DNA of 64,000 nt from a bacterium. GTDB lineage: Bacteria; Lindowbacteria; 2-12-FULL-62-27. The stretch is from NCBI GenBank assembly GCA_016202645.1, contig JACQOF010000140.1:1-64000 (forward strand). The letters are read 5' to 3'. Shown in pieces: positions 32,858 to 42,874 of this stretch (the first letter of the stretch is position 1; every line of letters begins with the position of its first letter). The notes under the pieces are model-generated. The model saw only the letters and a list, made by a program, of their open reading frames with translations. It did not search any database and was not told the DNA's origin. Made by a program: the position numbers and the translations under genes.

Positions 32858-34255
32858 TCATTTGCCTACACAAAAACTCGAAAAGATCTTGTCCAGAACG
32901 TCATCATGCGTCTTCCGGCCAGCGAAATCCTCCAGCGCCGACAGCGCCTCGCGGATGTCCGCCGATAGAAATTCTTCGGTCAGTTCACCGGCCATTGCCG
33001 CGGTGATCGCGCGCTCGACGGCCTCTTTGGCGCGTCGCAGACACTCGGCCTGACGGGAGCTGATCCACACCGGCGTATCGGTTGTGTCTCCGAGAAACCC
33101 GCGGCCGAGGGCGGATATCCGCTCGCGCAAGGAGTCAGCGCCATCCGGCCGGGTCCCGACCGTTCGCACCGTTGGCATGTCCTTAAATCCATTGCCCTGA
33201 AGCCTCGACAGCGCGGTAGGATCGCCGGGTTCCAAGTCCGTCTTATTCAGCGCCAAAATCCGGGATGTTTTTTCCGGCAGATCATGCGCGATATCGATAT
33301 CCTCCTCGCCGATGGACGACGCATCCAGTACGAACACGATGATATCCGCCGATCCCGCCGCACGGCGGCTTCGTTCAATGCCCTCGGCCTCGATCCGGTC
33401 AGTCGCCCCGCGCAGTCCTGCCGTATCCAGAAACTCAAACAGAACATCATCGATCTCGATCCGCCCGTCGACGACGTCCCGGGTGGTGCCCGGTTCCGGC
33501 GAAACGATCGCGCGGGGTGATCCAAGAAGGCGATTTAAGAGGGTAGACTTGCCGACATTCGGTTTTCCGATGATCGCCACCCGAACGGCGCCGGACAGAT
33601 ACGCCGAGCGGTCCGCATGCCGGAGCAGTTCCGACAGCGCGGCCGATCCGGCCCGAAGCACAGACCGAATGCGGTCGGGATCCACGACGTCGATGCCCTC
33701 TTCCGAGAGGTCGAGGTTGGCTTCCAGCAGAGACAGAATTTCAGTCATCTGATCGGCCAGAGACTTGATGCGTTCGGATGTTTCCCCGGTCAGTCCGGCC
33801 GCGGCGGCGCGGGCGGCGAGGGCAAACGAAGCCGACGTCGCGGCCGCCACGGCCTCGGCCTGCGCGAGATCCAGCTTGCCGTTCAAGAATGCCCGGCGCG
33901 TGAATTCACCCGCGACCGCCGGTGTGAAGCCCGCCTGAACGAGGATCCGGAAAATCGCGCGCGTCAGACCCCGGCCGCCGTGGCAGATCAGCTCGGCTAG
34001 ATCTTCACCGGTGTAGGAATTCGGCGCCCTATAGAGGATCACCGTCACCCGATCCAGTATTTCTCCCGTATCGGGATGAACGAATTCACACAGCGTCACG
34101 CGGCGGTCGGCCACCCGCGTCAGATTCAATGGTTCACGGTTTTTTCGAAGACAGGCCTCCAGGATTCTGTGACAGTTCTCTCCGGTCATTCGAACGACCG
34201 ACAGGGCCGCATCCGTCGCCGTGGAGGTTGCGATCGCCACGACAGCTCTATACAT
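32858..34255 (-). CDS. mnmE: tRNA modification GTPase MnmE (TrmE)
   Basis: A 465-residue GTPase that works with MnmG. N-terminal tetrahydrofolate-binding domain (YTGEDLAELICHGG), central helical domain, G domain with GKPNVGKST, DTAGLRG and NKTD, and the C-terminal CVGK with the catalytic Cys462. Length is normal. ATG 34255 has GGGAGGGGGG about ten bases upstream, supplied by an RE2 repeat; the open frame upstream of it is only repeat sequence. Confidence 0.95.
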   Translation of the reverse strand: MYRAVVAIATSTATDAALSVVRMTGENCHRILEACLRKNREPLNLTRVADRRVTLCEFVHPDTGEILDRVTVILYRAPNSYTGEDLAELICHGGRGLTRAIFRILVQAGFTPAVAGEFTRRAFLNGKLDLAQAEAVAAATSASFALAARAAAAGLTGETSERIKSLADQMTEILSLLEANLDLSEEGIDVVDPDRIRSVLRAGSAALSELLRHADRSAYLSGAVRVAIIGKPNVGKSTLLNRLLGSPRAIVSPEPGTTRDVVDGRIEIDDVLFEFLDTAGLRGATDRIEAEGIERSRRAAGSADIIVFVLDASSIGEEDIDIAHDLPEKTSRILALNKTDLEPGDPTALSRLQGNGFKDMPTVRTVGTRPDGADSLRERISALGRGFLGDTTDTPVWISSRQAECLRRAKEAVERAITAAMAGELTEEFLSADIREALSALEDFAGRKTHDDVLDKIFSSFCVGK

Positions 34256-34264
34256 GGCCGATTG

Positions 34265-34302
34265 ACCCCCCTCCCAACCTCCCCCGCAAGGGGGGAGGAG
34301 AT
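34265..34302. repeat. RE2 palindromic repeat, copy f
   Basis: Between glmS and mnmE. The C-rich edge, read on the minus strand as GGTTGGGAGGGGGG, gives the ribosome-binding site for mnmE. Confidence 0.88.
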
Positions 34303-34318
34303 GATTGAGCCGCAAACA

Positions 34319-36154
34319 TCATTCCACCGTCACAGACTTGGCCAAATTTCGCGGCTGGTCGATGTCACAGCCCCGGAGGTCGGCGATGGTGTAGGCCAGA
34401 AGCTGGAGCGGAATCACGTTGACGATCGGCTGGATCAACGGATCGACTTTCGGGACTTCGATCACGTGCCGGCACAGCGACGCAACGCGGCGGTCTTTTG
34501 GATTCGAAAGCCCGATGAGTATCCCGCCGCGGGCGCGCGCCTCCTGCATGTTCGACAGGACCTTCGGATAGACTTCGTCGGCGGTCGCGATCGACAACAC
34601 CGGAAGATCATCGTCGATCAGCGCGATCGGCCCGTGCTTCATCTCGCCGGACGCGTACCCTTCCGCGTGAATGTAGGAAATTTCCTTTAATTTCAAAGCC
34701 CCCTCCAGCGCGATCGGGAAATTCGGGCCGCGGCCGAGATAGAGGAAATGGTTTTTCTTGAATTCCGCGCGCGCGATCCGGTTGATCACCGGCGCCGTCC
34801 GTTCCAGCGTGGTCCGGATCGCCGCGGGCAGGGCCATGAGGGCCTGGAGTTTGGCTTTCACGAACGCGGGTTTCAGCCGCCGCAGTTGAACGCCCAAATC
34901 GAGCATCAGCAAAGTCAGAGAAACCAGCTGGGTCGTGAAGGCTTTCGTCGACGCCACGCCGATTTCCGGGCCGGCCAGCGTGTAGACCACGCCGTCGGAA
35001 AGCCGCGTCAGGGTGCTGCCCACGACGTTGCAGATCGAAATAATTTTGCGGCCTTTTTTTCTGTACCGCCGCACCGCCGCCAGCGTGTCGGCGGTCTCGC
35101 CGCTCTGGCTCACGGCAATCATCAGTTCCCGGTCGGTCATCACGGCGTGCCGGTACCGGAGTTCCGACGCGACATCGGTTTCGACCGGGAGGCGCAGGTA
35201 CCGCTCGATTTCGTACTTGGCCACCATCGCGGCGTGAAAACTCGTCCCGCAGGCCAGAAACGTCACGCGCGAGGGCGGCGCGGCCGCGAGCCAGTCCGAA
35301 ATTCCCGCCGTTTCGGGAAACAGGATTTTCCCGTTTCGAATGTAGGTCCCGACGGTCTTGGCCACCGCTTCGGGCTGTTCGAGAATTTCCTTCATCATGA
35401 AATGCTTGTGCCCGCCGCGCTCGGCCGAGACATTGTCCCACGTGATTTTTTGGACGGCTTTTCGAAGAGGCCGGCCGTCCATCAGAAACACCTTCGCGCC
35501 GGCCGGGGTCACTTCCGCGATTTCCTCCTCGTCCAGAAACATCACCGACCGCGTAAACGGCAGAAGCGCCGGGATGTCGGAGGCGATGAAGTTTTCGCCG
35601 GCGCTGTCTCCCAGCCCGATTACAAGCGGCGCGCCCATTCGGGCCGCGATCAGGGTATCGCTCCCGCGTTCCATCACGACCAGCGCGTAGGCGCCTTCGA
35701 GTTTCTGGGCCGCCAGACGCGTGGCCGTCAGCAGACCCTTTTTTATATTTTCCTCCACCAGATGCACGATGATCTCGGTGTCGGTCTCCGACCGGAACTT
35801 GTGGCCCTTCCGCGCCAGGTCTTTTCGGAGCGCCTCATAATTTTCGATGATGCCGTTATGCACGATCGCCAGCCGCCCCCGGCAGTCCACATGCGGGTGG
35901 GCGTTGGTGACCGTGACGCCGCCGTGCGTGGCCCAGCGGGTGTGGCCGATTCCCGTGGTCGCGTCGGAATGAAGCTTCCGGCAGTCCTCGGTCAAAACAG
36001 ATAGTTTTCCGATTTTTTTCCGGACGAGAAGCCGCCCGTTGTCGTTGAGCGCGATGCCCGCGGAATCATACCCGCGGTATTCCAGCCGCCGCAGGCCCTC
36101 AAACAAAATCCCCTTGGCGGCCTGAGTCCCCGTGTAACCGACGATTCCGCACAT
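34319..36154 (-). CDS. glmS: Glutamine--fructose-6-phosphate aminotransferase
   Basis: A 611-residue enzyme making glucosamine-6-phosphate for peptidoglycan and LPS. Starts MCGIVGY with the catalytic Cys2 of the glutaminase domain; two SIS sugar-phosphate domains follow (FLACGTSFHAAMVAKYEIER, SQSGETADT, GRGPNFPIALEGALKLKEI) and the usual QPRNLAKSVTVE end. Length and motifs are normal. Three bases separate it from pdxJ. No glmS ribozyme is visible; the promoter is probably upstream of pdxJ. Confidence 0.97.
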   Translation of the reverse strand: MCGIVGYTGTQAAKGILFEGLRRLEYRGYDSAGIALNDNGRLLVRKKIGKLSVLTEDCRKLHSDATTGIGHTRWATHGGVTVTNAHPHVDCRGRLAIVHNGIIENYEALRKDLARKGHKFRSETDTEIIVHLVEENIKKGLLTATRLAAQKLEGAYALVVMERGSDTLIAARMGAPLVIGLGDSAGENFIASDIPALLPFTRSVMFLDEEEIAEVTPAGAKVFLMDGRPLRKAVQKITWDNVSAERGGHKHFMMKEILEQPEAVAKTVGTYIRNGKILFPETAGISDWLAAAPPSRVTFLACGTSFHAAMVAKYEIERYLRLPVETDVASELRYRHAVMTDRELMIAVSQSGETADTLAAVRRYRKKGRKIISICNVVGSTLTRLSDGVVYTLAGPEIGVASTKAFTTQLVSLTLLMLDLGVQLRRLKPAFVKAKLQALMALPAAIRTTLERTAPVINRIARAEFKKNHFLYLGRGPNFPIALEGALKLKEISYIHAEGYASGEMKHGPIALIDDDLPVLSIATADEVYPKVLSNMQEARARGGILIGLSNPKDRRVASLCRHVIEVPKVDPLIQPIVNVIPLQLLAYTIADLRGCDIDQPRNLAKSVTVE

Positions 36155-36157
36155 GAG

Positions 36158-36955
36158 TCAGGCCGCCGGCCGGTAGGTGGGCGGAAAGGGCGGCAGGGGC
36201 GTGGGCGGCTCGGTCCGGCGGATCGTGTCGAGCATCTCCCGCACGGCGCGGCGCATCCCGACAAACACCGCGCGTGCGACAATGCTGTGCCCGATGTTGA
36301 GTTCCTCGATCTCCGTCAGCTCCGCCACCGGCCGCGTGTTGCGATAGTGCAGGCCGTGCCCCGCGAACACCCGCAGGCCCGACGTCTGGGCCTCGCGGGC
36401 GGCCGCGGCAAGCCGGTCGAACTCCCGGACCGCCTGGCGGCGCGTCCGGGCATTCGCGTATTCGCCGGTGTGAAGTTCCACCGCGTACGCGCCAATGTCT
36501 GTCGCCGCCTCGATCTGCCGCGGATCCGGATCGATAAACAGGGAAACGGTGATGTTGGATTTCATCAGACGGCGGACAGCCGCTCCCAGAGACTTTTTCT
36601 GGCCGGCCGCATCGAGCCCGCCCTCGGTGGTCAGCTCCTGCCGCCGTTCCGGCACGAGCGTCACCTGATCGGGCCTGATCCGGCACGCAAACCGGATCAT
36701 CTCAGCCGGCGCGGCCATCTCCAGATTCACCGCCGTCTGAACGCTCCGCCTCAAGAGCTCCAGATCCCGCTCCTGAATATGCCGCCGGTCCTCCCGCAGA
36801 TGCACGGTAATCTGGTGCGCGCCGGCCGCCTCCGCCTCCAGCGCCGCCGCCACGGGGTCCGGATACATCGTCCCCCGGTTCTGCCGCAAGGTCGCCACGT
36901 GATCTACGTTGACCCCGAGCCTGCACAGGTACCGCGAATCGTCGAGCATGCTCAT
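36158..36955 (-). CDS. pdxJ: Pyridoxine 5'-phosphate synthase
   Basis: A 265-residue TIM-barrel enzyme closing the pyridoxine ring in the DXP-dependent vitamin B6 pathway. [23 protein letters not shown] is the PdxJ signature, with [25 protein letters not shown] and [10 protein letters not shown] further on. The C-terminus has an extra Pro-rich tail ([14 protein letters not shown]). ATG 36955 or ATG 36949 may be used. A possible TATACT box lies 11 nt upstream of the first. Confidence 0.95.
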   Translation of the reverse strand: MSMLDDSRYLCRLGVNVDHVATLRQNRGTMYPDPVAAALEAEAAGAHQITVHLREDRRHIQERDLELLRRSVQTAVNLEMAAPAEMIRFACRIRPDQVTLVPERRQELTTEGGLDAAGQKKSLGAAVRRLMKSNITVSLFIDPDPRQIEAATDIGAYAVELHTGEYANARTRRQAVREFDRLAAAAREAQTSGLRVFAGHGLHYRNTRPVAELTEIEELNIGHSIVARAVFVGMRRAVREMLDTIRRTEPPTPLPPFPPTYRPAA

Positions 36956-37019
36956 AAAAAAAGCATAGTATATCCGCGGACAAAGATAAACAAAGAGGAA
37001 CTATCGTCATCGGGACTAT

Positions 37020-37092
37020 CGTCATACCCGCGGAAGCGGGCATCCAGGCCAATCGTAAAGCAGACTGGATTCCCGCTTTCGCGGGAATGACG
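37020..37092. repeat. RE1 palindromic repeat, copy g
   Basis: Complete copy between divergent pdxJ and tig, with a diverged left arm (CATACCCGCGGAAGCGGGCA). A small direct duplication (CTATCGTCAT at 37001 and again at 37016) abuts its left end. Confidence 0.9.
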
Positions 37093-37111
37093 ACATGCAA
37101 TATCGCAATCC

Positions 37112-37141
37112 TTGACGCGAACCGCCGCAAAAACGTATAGT
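37112..37141 (+). promoter_or_regulatory. Promoter of the tig-clpP-clpX genes, leaderless layout
   Basis: -35 TTGACG (37112-37117), 18-nt spacer, -10 TATAGT (37136-37141), 8 nt to ATG 37150. No Shine-Dalgarno sequence. Confidence 0.7.
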
Positions 37142-37149
37142 CCTTCCGA

Positions 37150-38454
37150 ATGAACATCACGGTTGAAGTCGAAAAATCCGAAAATTGCGTGGTCGATCTG
37201 GCCGTTGGGGTACCGGCGGAGGAGCTCGATCGGCGCAAGGACGCGATATTGGACAAGTGGCGCGAGCGCGCGAATGTGCCGGGGTTCCGCAAGGGGCACG
37301 TGCCGAAGGCCATTCTCGAACGGCAGTTCGGCCAGCAGGCCGCCGCCGAAGGCTTGGACGATCTTCTGAAGGAGGCCGTCCGCGCCGCGTTTGAAAAGCA
37401 GGAACTGCATCCGGTCGATACTCCGAAGGTCACCGACCTCAAGACCGACAACGGCCAGATCCGGTTCAAGCTCAGCGTCGAGGTCCGGCCCGTCCTTCGG
37501 CTGACGGATGATTTGATTCTCAAGATTCCTCTGCCCAAACCCGCGCAGACGCCTGTCACCGACGAGGACGTCACCGCGGCCATGACCAATGAACTGAAAA
37601 CCGAATCGACCTTCGTGCCCGTCCTCGACCCCCGGCCATCACAGCGCGGGGATTTTGTGGCCGTCGATTATGAGGGGTTTCTCAAGGAAAACGACCAGCC
37701 CATCGAGGGCGCCAAGGCTGACGGCGCGATGATTGAACTGGGCGCGATGAAATTTCTCCCGGGATTCGACGATCAGGTCGCCGGCATGTCTCCCGGCGAC
37801 AAACGCCGGGTCGAGATCGCCTTCCCGGCCGACTTTTACGACGACGGCCTCCAAGGCAAAGCCGCCTATTTTCATGTGACGCTCAAGACCATCAAAAAAC
37901 GGCAGATGCCGGAGGCGACGGACGACTGGGCCAAGGAACGCGGCTACGAAAGCCTCGCCGACGCCCGGACCAAAATCCGCGCGGAAATGGAACGCGGCGC
38001 GGCCGAGCTGGCCCAGGAGGAAACCCGGCGCGCGCTCTTTGAGGCCCTCGACGCCCGCATCCAAATCGAACTGCCCGGCGTGATGGTGGCCCGGCAGGTC
38101 GACGAACTCGGCCGGAACCTCGAACGGCGCTACAAGGGAGGCCGAAAGGAACTTCTGGAACAGCTCCAGAAGGAAGGCAAATCCGAGACGGACCTTGAGG
38201 CGGAATTATTCCAGCGGGCCAGGCGCCAGATCAAAAACAGCCTGATCCTCGACGCCGTCTCCAAACTTAAAAATATACAGGTGGACGACTCGGACATCGA
38301 AACTAAAATCGCCAAAATGGCCGACGAGTACCGCACAACCCCGGACGTCATCCGGGCGGAGCTGGGCAAGCAGGACAAGCTGGACGACATCCGGTACACT
38401 CTGCTGGACGAAAAGGTGGTTCAGTTCCTGCTCGATCACGCCGATATTCGATAA
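37150..38454 (+). CDS. tig: Trigger factor
   Basis: A 434-residue ribosome-associated chaperone. Ribosome-binding signature [13 protein letters not shown] lies near residue 48, followed by the FKBP-type isomerase domain ([11 protein letters not shown] ... [24 protein letters not shown]) and the long helical C-domain. It heads the classic tig-clpP-clpX-lon block, which links nascent-chain folding with proteolysis. Confidence 0.95.
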   Translation: MNITVEVEKSENCVVDLAVGVPAEELDRRKDAILDKWRERANVPGFRKGHVPKAILERQFGQQAAAEGLDDLLKEAVRAAFEKQELHPVDTPKVTDLKTDNGQIRFKLSVEVRPVLRLTDDLILKIPLPKPAQTPVTDEDVTAAMTNELKTESTFVPVLDPRPSQRGDFVAVDYEGFLKENDQPIEGAKADGAMIELGAMKFLPGFDDQVAGMSPGDKRRVEIAFPADFYDDGLQGKAAYFHVTLKTIKKRQMPEATDDWAKERGYESLADARTKIRAEMERGAAELAQEETRRALFEALDARIQIELPGVMVARQVDELGRNLERRYKGGRKELLEQLQKEGKSETDLEAELFQRARRQIKNSLILDAVSKLKNIQVDDSDIETKIAKMADEYRTTPDVIRAELGKQDKLDDIRYTLLDEKVVQFLLDHADIR

Positions 38455-38473
38455 GAGACGGAGGATTTCGCAA

Positions 38474-39091
38474 ATGTCCTACATGATTCCTTTTGTGATT
38501 GAACAAACATCGCGCGGTGAACGGTCCTATGACATTTACTCGCGCCTGCTCAAGGACCGGATCATCTTCATGGGTGTGCCGGTCGACGACGGCATTTCAA
38601 ACGTCGTCATCGCGCAGATGCTGTTTCTGGAGGCGGAAGATCCTGACAAGGACATCCACCTCTACATCAACAGCCCGGGCGGGTCCGTCACGGCGGGCCT
38701 GGCCATCTACGACACCATGCAGTACATCAAATGTGACGTCTCGACCATCTGCGTCGGCCAGGCCGCCTCGATGGGCGCCCTGCTGCTTTGCGCCGGCGCC
38801 AAGGACAAACGCTTTGCGCTTCCGAACGCCCGCATCATGATCCACCAGCCCCTGGGCGGGGTTGAGGGCCAGGCGACCGACATCGACATCCGGGCGAAGG
38901 AAATCCTGCGGATGCGGGACATCATCAACGATATTCTGGTCAAACACACCAGCCAGACCCTGGAAAAGATCCGGAAGGACACCGACCGCGATTTTTTTAT
39001 GGATGGCACCGCGGCCGTGACGTACGGCCTCATCGACCGCGTGATCGAAAAGCGCGAAGTGTCCAAGGCCGGCGAGGAGAAGAAGAAGTAA
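38474..39091 (+). CDS. clpP: ATP-dependent Clp protease proteolytic subunit
   Basis: A 205-residue serine protease subunit forming the 14-mer barrel. Catalytic triad Ser99 (GQAASMGA), His124 (RIMIHQP) and Asp173 (DRDFFM) intact. Start [17 protein letters not shown] is the mature-type N-terminus with no long propeptide. GGAGG lies about ten bases upstream of ATG 38474. Confidence 0.97.
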   Translation: MSYMIPFVIEQTSRGERSYDIYSRLLKDRIIFMGVPVDDGISNVVIAQMLFLEAEDPDKDIHLYINSPGGSVTAGLAIYDTMQYIKCDVSTICVGQAASMGALLLCAGAKDKRFALPNARIMIHQPLGGVEGQATDIDIRAKEILRMRDIINDILVKHTSQTLEKIRKDTDRDFFMDGTAAVTYGLIDRVIEKREVSKAGEEKKK

Positions 39092-39092
39092 C

Positions 39093-40355
39093 ATGGTCCT
39101 GAGATTCACGGAGGGCGGAGGCGAACACCGCTGTTCGTTTTGCGGCAAGGCCCAGGAGGACGTCCGGAGGCGGCTCATCACCGCGCCCCAAGCCGCCATC
39201 TGCGACGAGTGCATCGAAACGTGCTACCAGATCGTCGGCGAGGACGCGCCGGACGCCGCTCACAAGACAGATGGCCTTCCGACCCCCAAAGAAATCAAAG
39301 CCCTGCTGGACGAATACGTCATCGGCCAGAACAGCGCCAAGAAATCCCTCTCGGTCGCCGTCTACAACCACTATAAACGCATCCAGAGCGACACCACCCG
39401 CGGCCCGAAGAAGGACGATGTGGACCTTCAAAAGAGCAATGTCCTCCTCGTCGGCCCCACCGGCGTCGGCAAAACGCTTCTCGCGCAGGTCCTCTCGAAA
39501 ATCCTGAACGTCCCCTTCGCCATCGTCGACGCCACGGCCCTCACCGAGGCGGGCTACGTCGGAGAGGACGTCGAAAATATTCTGCTCAGGCTCCTGCAGG
39601 CCGCCGATTTTGATCTCGCAAGGGCCCAGCGCGGGATCATCTACATCGACGAGATCGACAAGATCGCCCGCAAGGGCGACAACCCCTCGATCACCCGCGA
39701 CGTTTCGGGCGAGGGCGTCCAGCAGGCTCTGCTCAAGATCCTCGAGGGCGCCGTCGCGAACGTCCCGCCGCAGGGCGGCCGGAAACACCCGCACCAGGAT
39801 TTCATCCAGATGAACACCGCCAATATCCTCTTCATTTGCGGCGGCGCATTCGTGGGCCTCGACAAAATCGTCGAAAACCGGATCGGGAAAAAACTGATGG
39901 GATTCACCGCCGACATCAAAACCCGCGGCGAGAAAAAATCGGACGCGGTCCTCCAGGAACTCGTCCCGGACGACCTCCTCAAATTCGGCATGATCCCCGA
40001 ATTCGTCGGCCGCCTCCCCGTCATCGGCGTCCTCGCGGACCTCGGCACGGACGACCTGATCAAAGTCCTCACCGAACCCAAGAACGCCCTGGCCAAACAG
40101 TACCGCAAGTTCTTCGAAATGGAAGGCGTCAATCTCGTCTTTACGCCGGAATCCCTCCGCGAAGTCGCCGTACTCGCCGGCGACCGCGGCACCGGCGCCC
40201 GCGCACTCCGCGCCATCCTCGAGGACATCATGCTTGAGCTCATGTACGAAGTCCCCTCGAACCACAACATCAAGGAAGTCGTCATCACCGAGGAATCCAT
40301 CACCCGCAAAGCCTCACCGCTCATTTCCCTCAAAGAAGAAAAAGCCTCGGCCTAG
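39093..40355 (+). CDS. clpX: ClpXP protease ATPase subunit ClpX
   Basis: A 420-residue AAA+ unfoldase that feeds proteins to ClpP. N-terminal zinc site Cys14, Cys17, Cys37, Cys40; Walker A GPTGVGKT at 121-128; Walker [11 protein letters not shown]; sensor and the ClpP-binding IGF-type loop region ([10 protein letters not shown]). One base separates it from clpP, so the two are cotranscribed. Confidence 0.97.
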   Translation: MVLRFTEGGGEHRCSFCGKAQEDVRRRLITAPQAAICDECIETCYQIVGEDAPDAAHKTDGLPTPKEIKALLDEYVIGQNSAKKSLSVAVYNHYKRIQSDTTRGPKKDDVDLQKSNVLLVGPTGVGKTLLAQVLSKILNVPFAIVDATALTEAGYVGEDVENILLRLLQAADFDLARAQRGIIYIDEIDKIARKGDNPSITRDVSGEGVQQALLKILEGAVANVPPQGGRKHPHQDFIQMNTANILFICGGAFVGLDKIVENRIGKKLMGFTADIKTRGEKKSDAVLQELVPDDLLKFGMIPEFVGRLPVIGVLADLGTDDLIKVLTEPKNALAKQYRKFFEMEGVNLVFTPESLREVAVLAGDRGTGARALRAILEDIMLELMYEVPSNHNIKEVVITEESITRKASPLISLKEEKASA

Positions 40356-40385
40356 GAAGCTCTTTCCTCGGAGAAATCCGGCAAC

Positions 40386-40414
40386 TTGTTTTTCCGCGGG
40401 ACGAAAGAGATACT
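40386..40414 (+). promoter_or_regulatory. Promoter of lon, leaderless layout
   Basis: -35 TTGTTT (40386-40391), 17-nt spacer, -10 GATACT (40409-40414), 8 nt to ATG 40423. It lies after the clpX stop, so lon can be expressed apart from clpPX. Confidence 0.55.
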
Positions 40415-40422
40415 GCCCCTTT

Positions 40423-42852
40423 ATGAAGAAGGGCGCGAAAGCCGGCACCGAACTGATGGATCTTCCCTGTCTCCCGCTCCGGGATGTTGTGATTTTTCCC
40501 GGGATGTCCGTGCCGCTGTTTGTCGGACGGTCCGGGTCGATCGCGGCGGTTGAGGCCTCCGAAGGGCCCGGCAAGGCGCCGCGGCAGGTCGTGGCCGTGG
40601 CCCAGAAGGACCCGTCGACCAAGGATCCGGCCAAACGCGAGCTTTACGACGTCGGCTGTATCGCCGTCATCAAGCAGGTGGTGCGGATGCCGGACGCCAC
40701 GCTCAAGATTGTGGTCGAGGGAAAAAGCCGCGTGCGGATCGACAGCCTGAACCGCACCCGGGAATGCCTCATGGCGCTTGTCCAGCCGGTCGAATCTCCT
40801 GTAGACGTCGAGTCGGACCTGTCCGGCCTCATGCGCAACGTCAGCCACCGGTTCGAGGAGTACGTCCGGCTCGGCCAGAAAATCCCCCAGGAATCGGCGA
40901 TGGCGGTGCTCAATCTCGCCGACGCCGCGCGGCTTTCCGATTCCGTCGCCGCGCAAATTTTCGCGCCGCCGGCCGTCAAGCAGTCTCTCCTCGAGGAATT
41001 CTCTCCGGAAAAACGCCTCTACCGCCTTTCTGAAATCCTCGAACGCGAAATCGACATTGCCAAACTTGAAAATAAAATCCGGTCGCAGGTCCGCAAACAA
41101 ATGGACGTCAACCAGCGGGAGTACTATCTCGCCGAACAGATGAAAGCGATCCAGAAGGAAATGGGCCGGCCCGACAGCCGCGAGGATTTCGACGCCCTCC
41201 GGGAGGCGATCGAAAAAGCCGGGATGCCGCCGGAGGTGAAGGAAAAGGCCGACAAGGAACTGGCGCGGCTTGAAAAAATGCCGCCCCTGACGCCCGAGAC
41301 CACCGTCGCCCGCAATTACATCGGCTGGCTCACGGAACTGCCGTGGACACGCAAGACCGAAGACCAGATCGACGTCCGCAAAGCCCAAAAGATCCTCGAT
41401 GAAGACCACTACGGGCTCGACAAGCCCAAGGAACGGATCCTCGAGTATCTGGCCGTGTGCAAACTTGCCGAACAGATCAAAGGCCCCATCCTCTGCCTTG
41501 TCGGGCCGCCCGGCGTCGGAAAGACATCTCTGGGCAAATCGATCGCGCGCGCCATGAGCCGCGAATTCGTCCGGATGTCGCTCGGGGGAGTCCGCGACGA
41601 GGCCGAGATCCGGGGCCACCGCCGCACGTATGTCGGGTCGATGCCGGGCCGGATCCTCCAGCTTCTGGCCAAGGCCAAAGTCCGCAACCCCGTTTTTCTG
41701 CTCGACGAGGTCGACAAGATGAGCGTCGATTTCCGTGGCGATCCCTCCTCGGCGCTTCTCGAAGTCCTCGACCCCGAACAGAACCGGCACTTTGTCGATC
41801 ACTTTCTCGAAGTCGGATTCGACCTTTCGGAATGTCTCTTCATCACCACCGCCAATGTCCGCTTCGCGATTCCGCCGCCGCTCCTGGACCGGATGGAAGT
41901 CATCGAGCTTTCCGGATACACCCAACCCGAAAAAATTCAGATTGCCAAGTCGTTCCTGGTTCCCAAACAGACCGCCGAGAACGGCCTCTCGGCCCGGCCC
42001 GTGAAGCTGTCCGACGACGTGATCGGCACGATCATCCGGCGCTACACCAACGAGGCCGGCGTCCGGGACCTCGAACGGCACATCGGCAAGATCTTCCGGC
42101 GGGCGGCCCGCGCCGTCGCGGAAGGCAAACGCGCGAAACTCGCGATCCGGGAATCCGACCTCGAAAAAATCCTCGGCGTCCCCCAGGTCCACGAAAAACG
42201 GACTTTGCTATCGGCCCGCAGTGAATCTGGCGCGGCCGCCGGGCTGGCGTGGACCGAGCGAGGCGGGGACGTTCTGCTCGTCGAAGTCTCCCGCATTCCG
42301 GGCCGCGGCCAGCTCATTTTGACCGGAAGCCTCGGAGATGTGATGAAAGAATCCGGCATGGCGGCCCTGACGTTCGCCCGGAAAATCGCCGGACGGCTCG
42401 GGGTTGGGCCTGAACTGTTCAGAAAAAGCGATTTTCACATCCACGTCGCCGAAGGCGCCATCCCGAAAGACGGCCCGTCGGCCGGCATCACCATCGCTTC
42501 GGCACTGCTGTCGGCCATCCTTTCCGAGCATATCCCGAAAGACCTCGCCATGACGGGCGAGATCACTTTGAGCGGACGCATTCTGCCCGTGGGCGGGCTT
42601 CGGTCGAAACTCCTGGCCGCCCAGCGCTACGGCATCCGCCGGGTGGTCCTGCCGCGCGAAAACGAACCCCAGATCCGCGAAATTCCAAGTCACGAAATCG
42701 CCCAGCTCAAGCTCGACTACGTCGACCGCATGGAAGACCTCATTCCGATTCTCTTTCCGAAATGTCGATTGCATCGATCTGATTTGACGGCAGAACCCGC
42801 GACTCGCCGGTCTGCCCAATCCCTGCCGGCCTCGATGCCGGCGGCGCACTGA
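40423..42852 (+). CDS. lon: ATP-dependent protease La
   Basis: An 809-residue Lon: N-terminal substrate domain starting LPCLPLRDVVIFPGMSVPLFVGR, AAA+ module (Walker A GPPGVGKT around 361, Walker B VFLLDEVDKM) and the Ser/Lys dyad Ser686 (PKDGPSAG) and Lys729 (GGLRSKLLAAQRYG). The 30-residue C-terminal tail after FPKC is unusual and looks unconserved. The open frame begins at 40234 within clpX, but family alignment and the promoter favour ATG 40423. Confidence 0.96.
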   Translation: MKKGAKAGTELMDLPCLPLRDVVIFPGMSVPLFVGRSGSIAAVEASEGPGKAPRQVVAVAQKDPSTKDPAKRELYDVGCIAVIKQVVRMPDATLKIVVEGKSRVRIDSLNRTRECLMALVQPVESPVDVESDLSGLMRNVSHRFEEYVRLGQKIPQESAMAVLNLADAARLSDSVAAQIFAPPAVKQSLLEEFSPEKRLYRLSEILEREIDIAKLENKIRSQVRKQMDVNQREYYLAEQMKAIQKEMGRPDSREDFDALREAIEKAGMPPEVKEKADKELARLEKMPPLTPETTVARNYIGWLTELPWTRKTEDQIDVRKAQKILDEDHYGLDKPKERILEYLAVCKLAEQIKGPILCLVGPPGVGKTSLGKSIARAMSREFVRMSLGGVRDEAEIRGHRRTYVGSMPGRILQLLAKAKVRNPVFLLDEVDKMSVDFRGDPSSALLEVLDPEQNRHFVDHFLEVGFDLSECLFITTANVRFAIPPPLLDRMEVIELSGYTQPEKIQIAKSFLVPKQTAENGLSARPVKLSDDVIGTIIRRYTNEAGVRDLERHIGKIFRRAARAVAEGKRAKLAIRESDLEKILGVPQVHEKRTLLSARSESGAAAGLAWTERGGDVLLVEVSRIPGRGQLILTGSLGDVMKESGMAALTFARKIAGRLGVGPELFRKSDFHIHVAEGAIPKDGPSAGITIASALLSAILSEHIPKDLAMTGEITLSGRILPVGGLRSKLLAAQRYGIRRVVLPRENEPQIREIPSHEIAQLKLDYVDRMEDLIPILFPKCRLHRSDLTAEPATRRSAQSLPASMPAAH

Positions 42853-42874
42853 TCATTCTCTAAGGAGGCTCCGC

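Noticed and set aside
96-34302. RE2 hairpins as Rho-independent terminators
   Set aside because: No U-tract follows the stems, and several sit between genes of one operon or inside a gene, where termination would be harmful.
36956-37149. glmS ribozyme or riboswitch in the pdxJ/glmS leader
   Set aside because: glmS follows pdxJ by three bases, and the space before pdxJ is mostly an RE1 repeat; no ribozyme core is visible.
40330-42192. Minus-strand frame of 620 codons opposite lon
   Set aside because: Shadow of lon; composition typical of antisense high-GC DNA and no motif.
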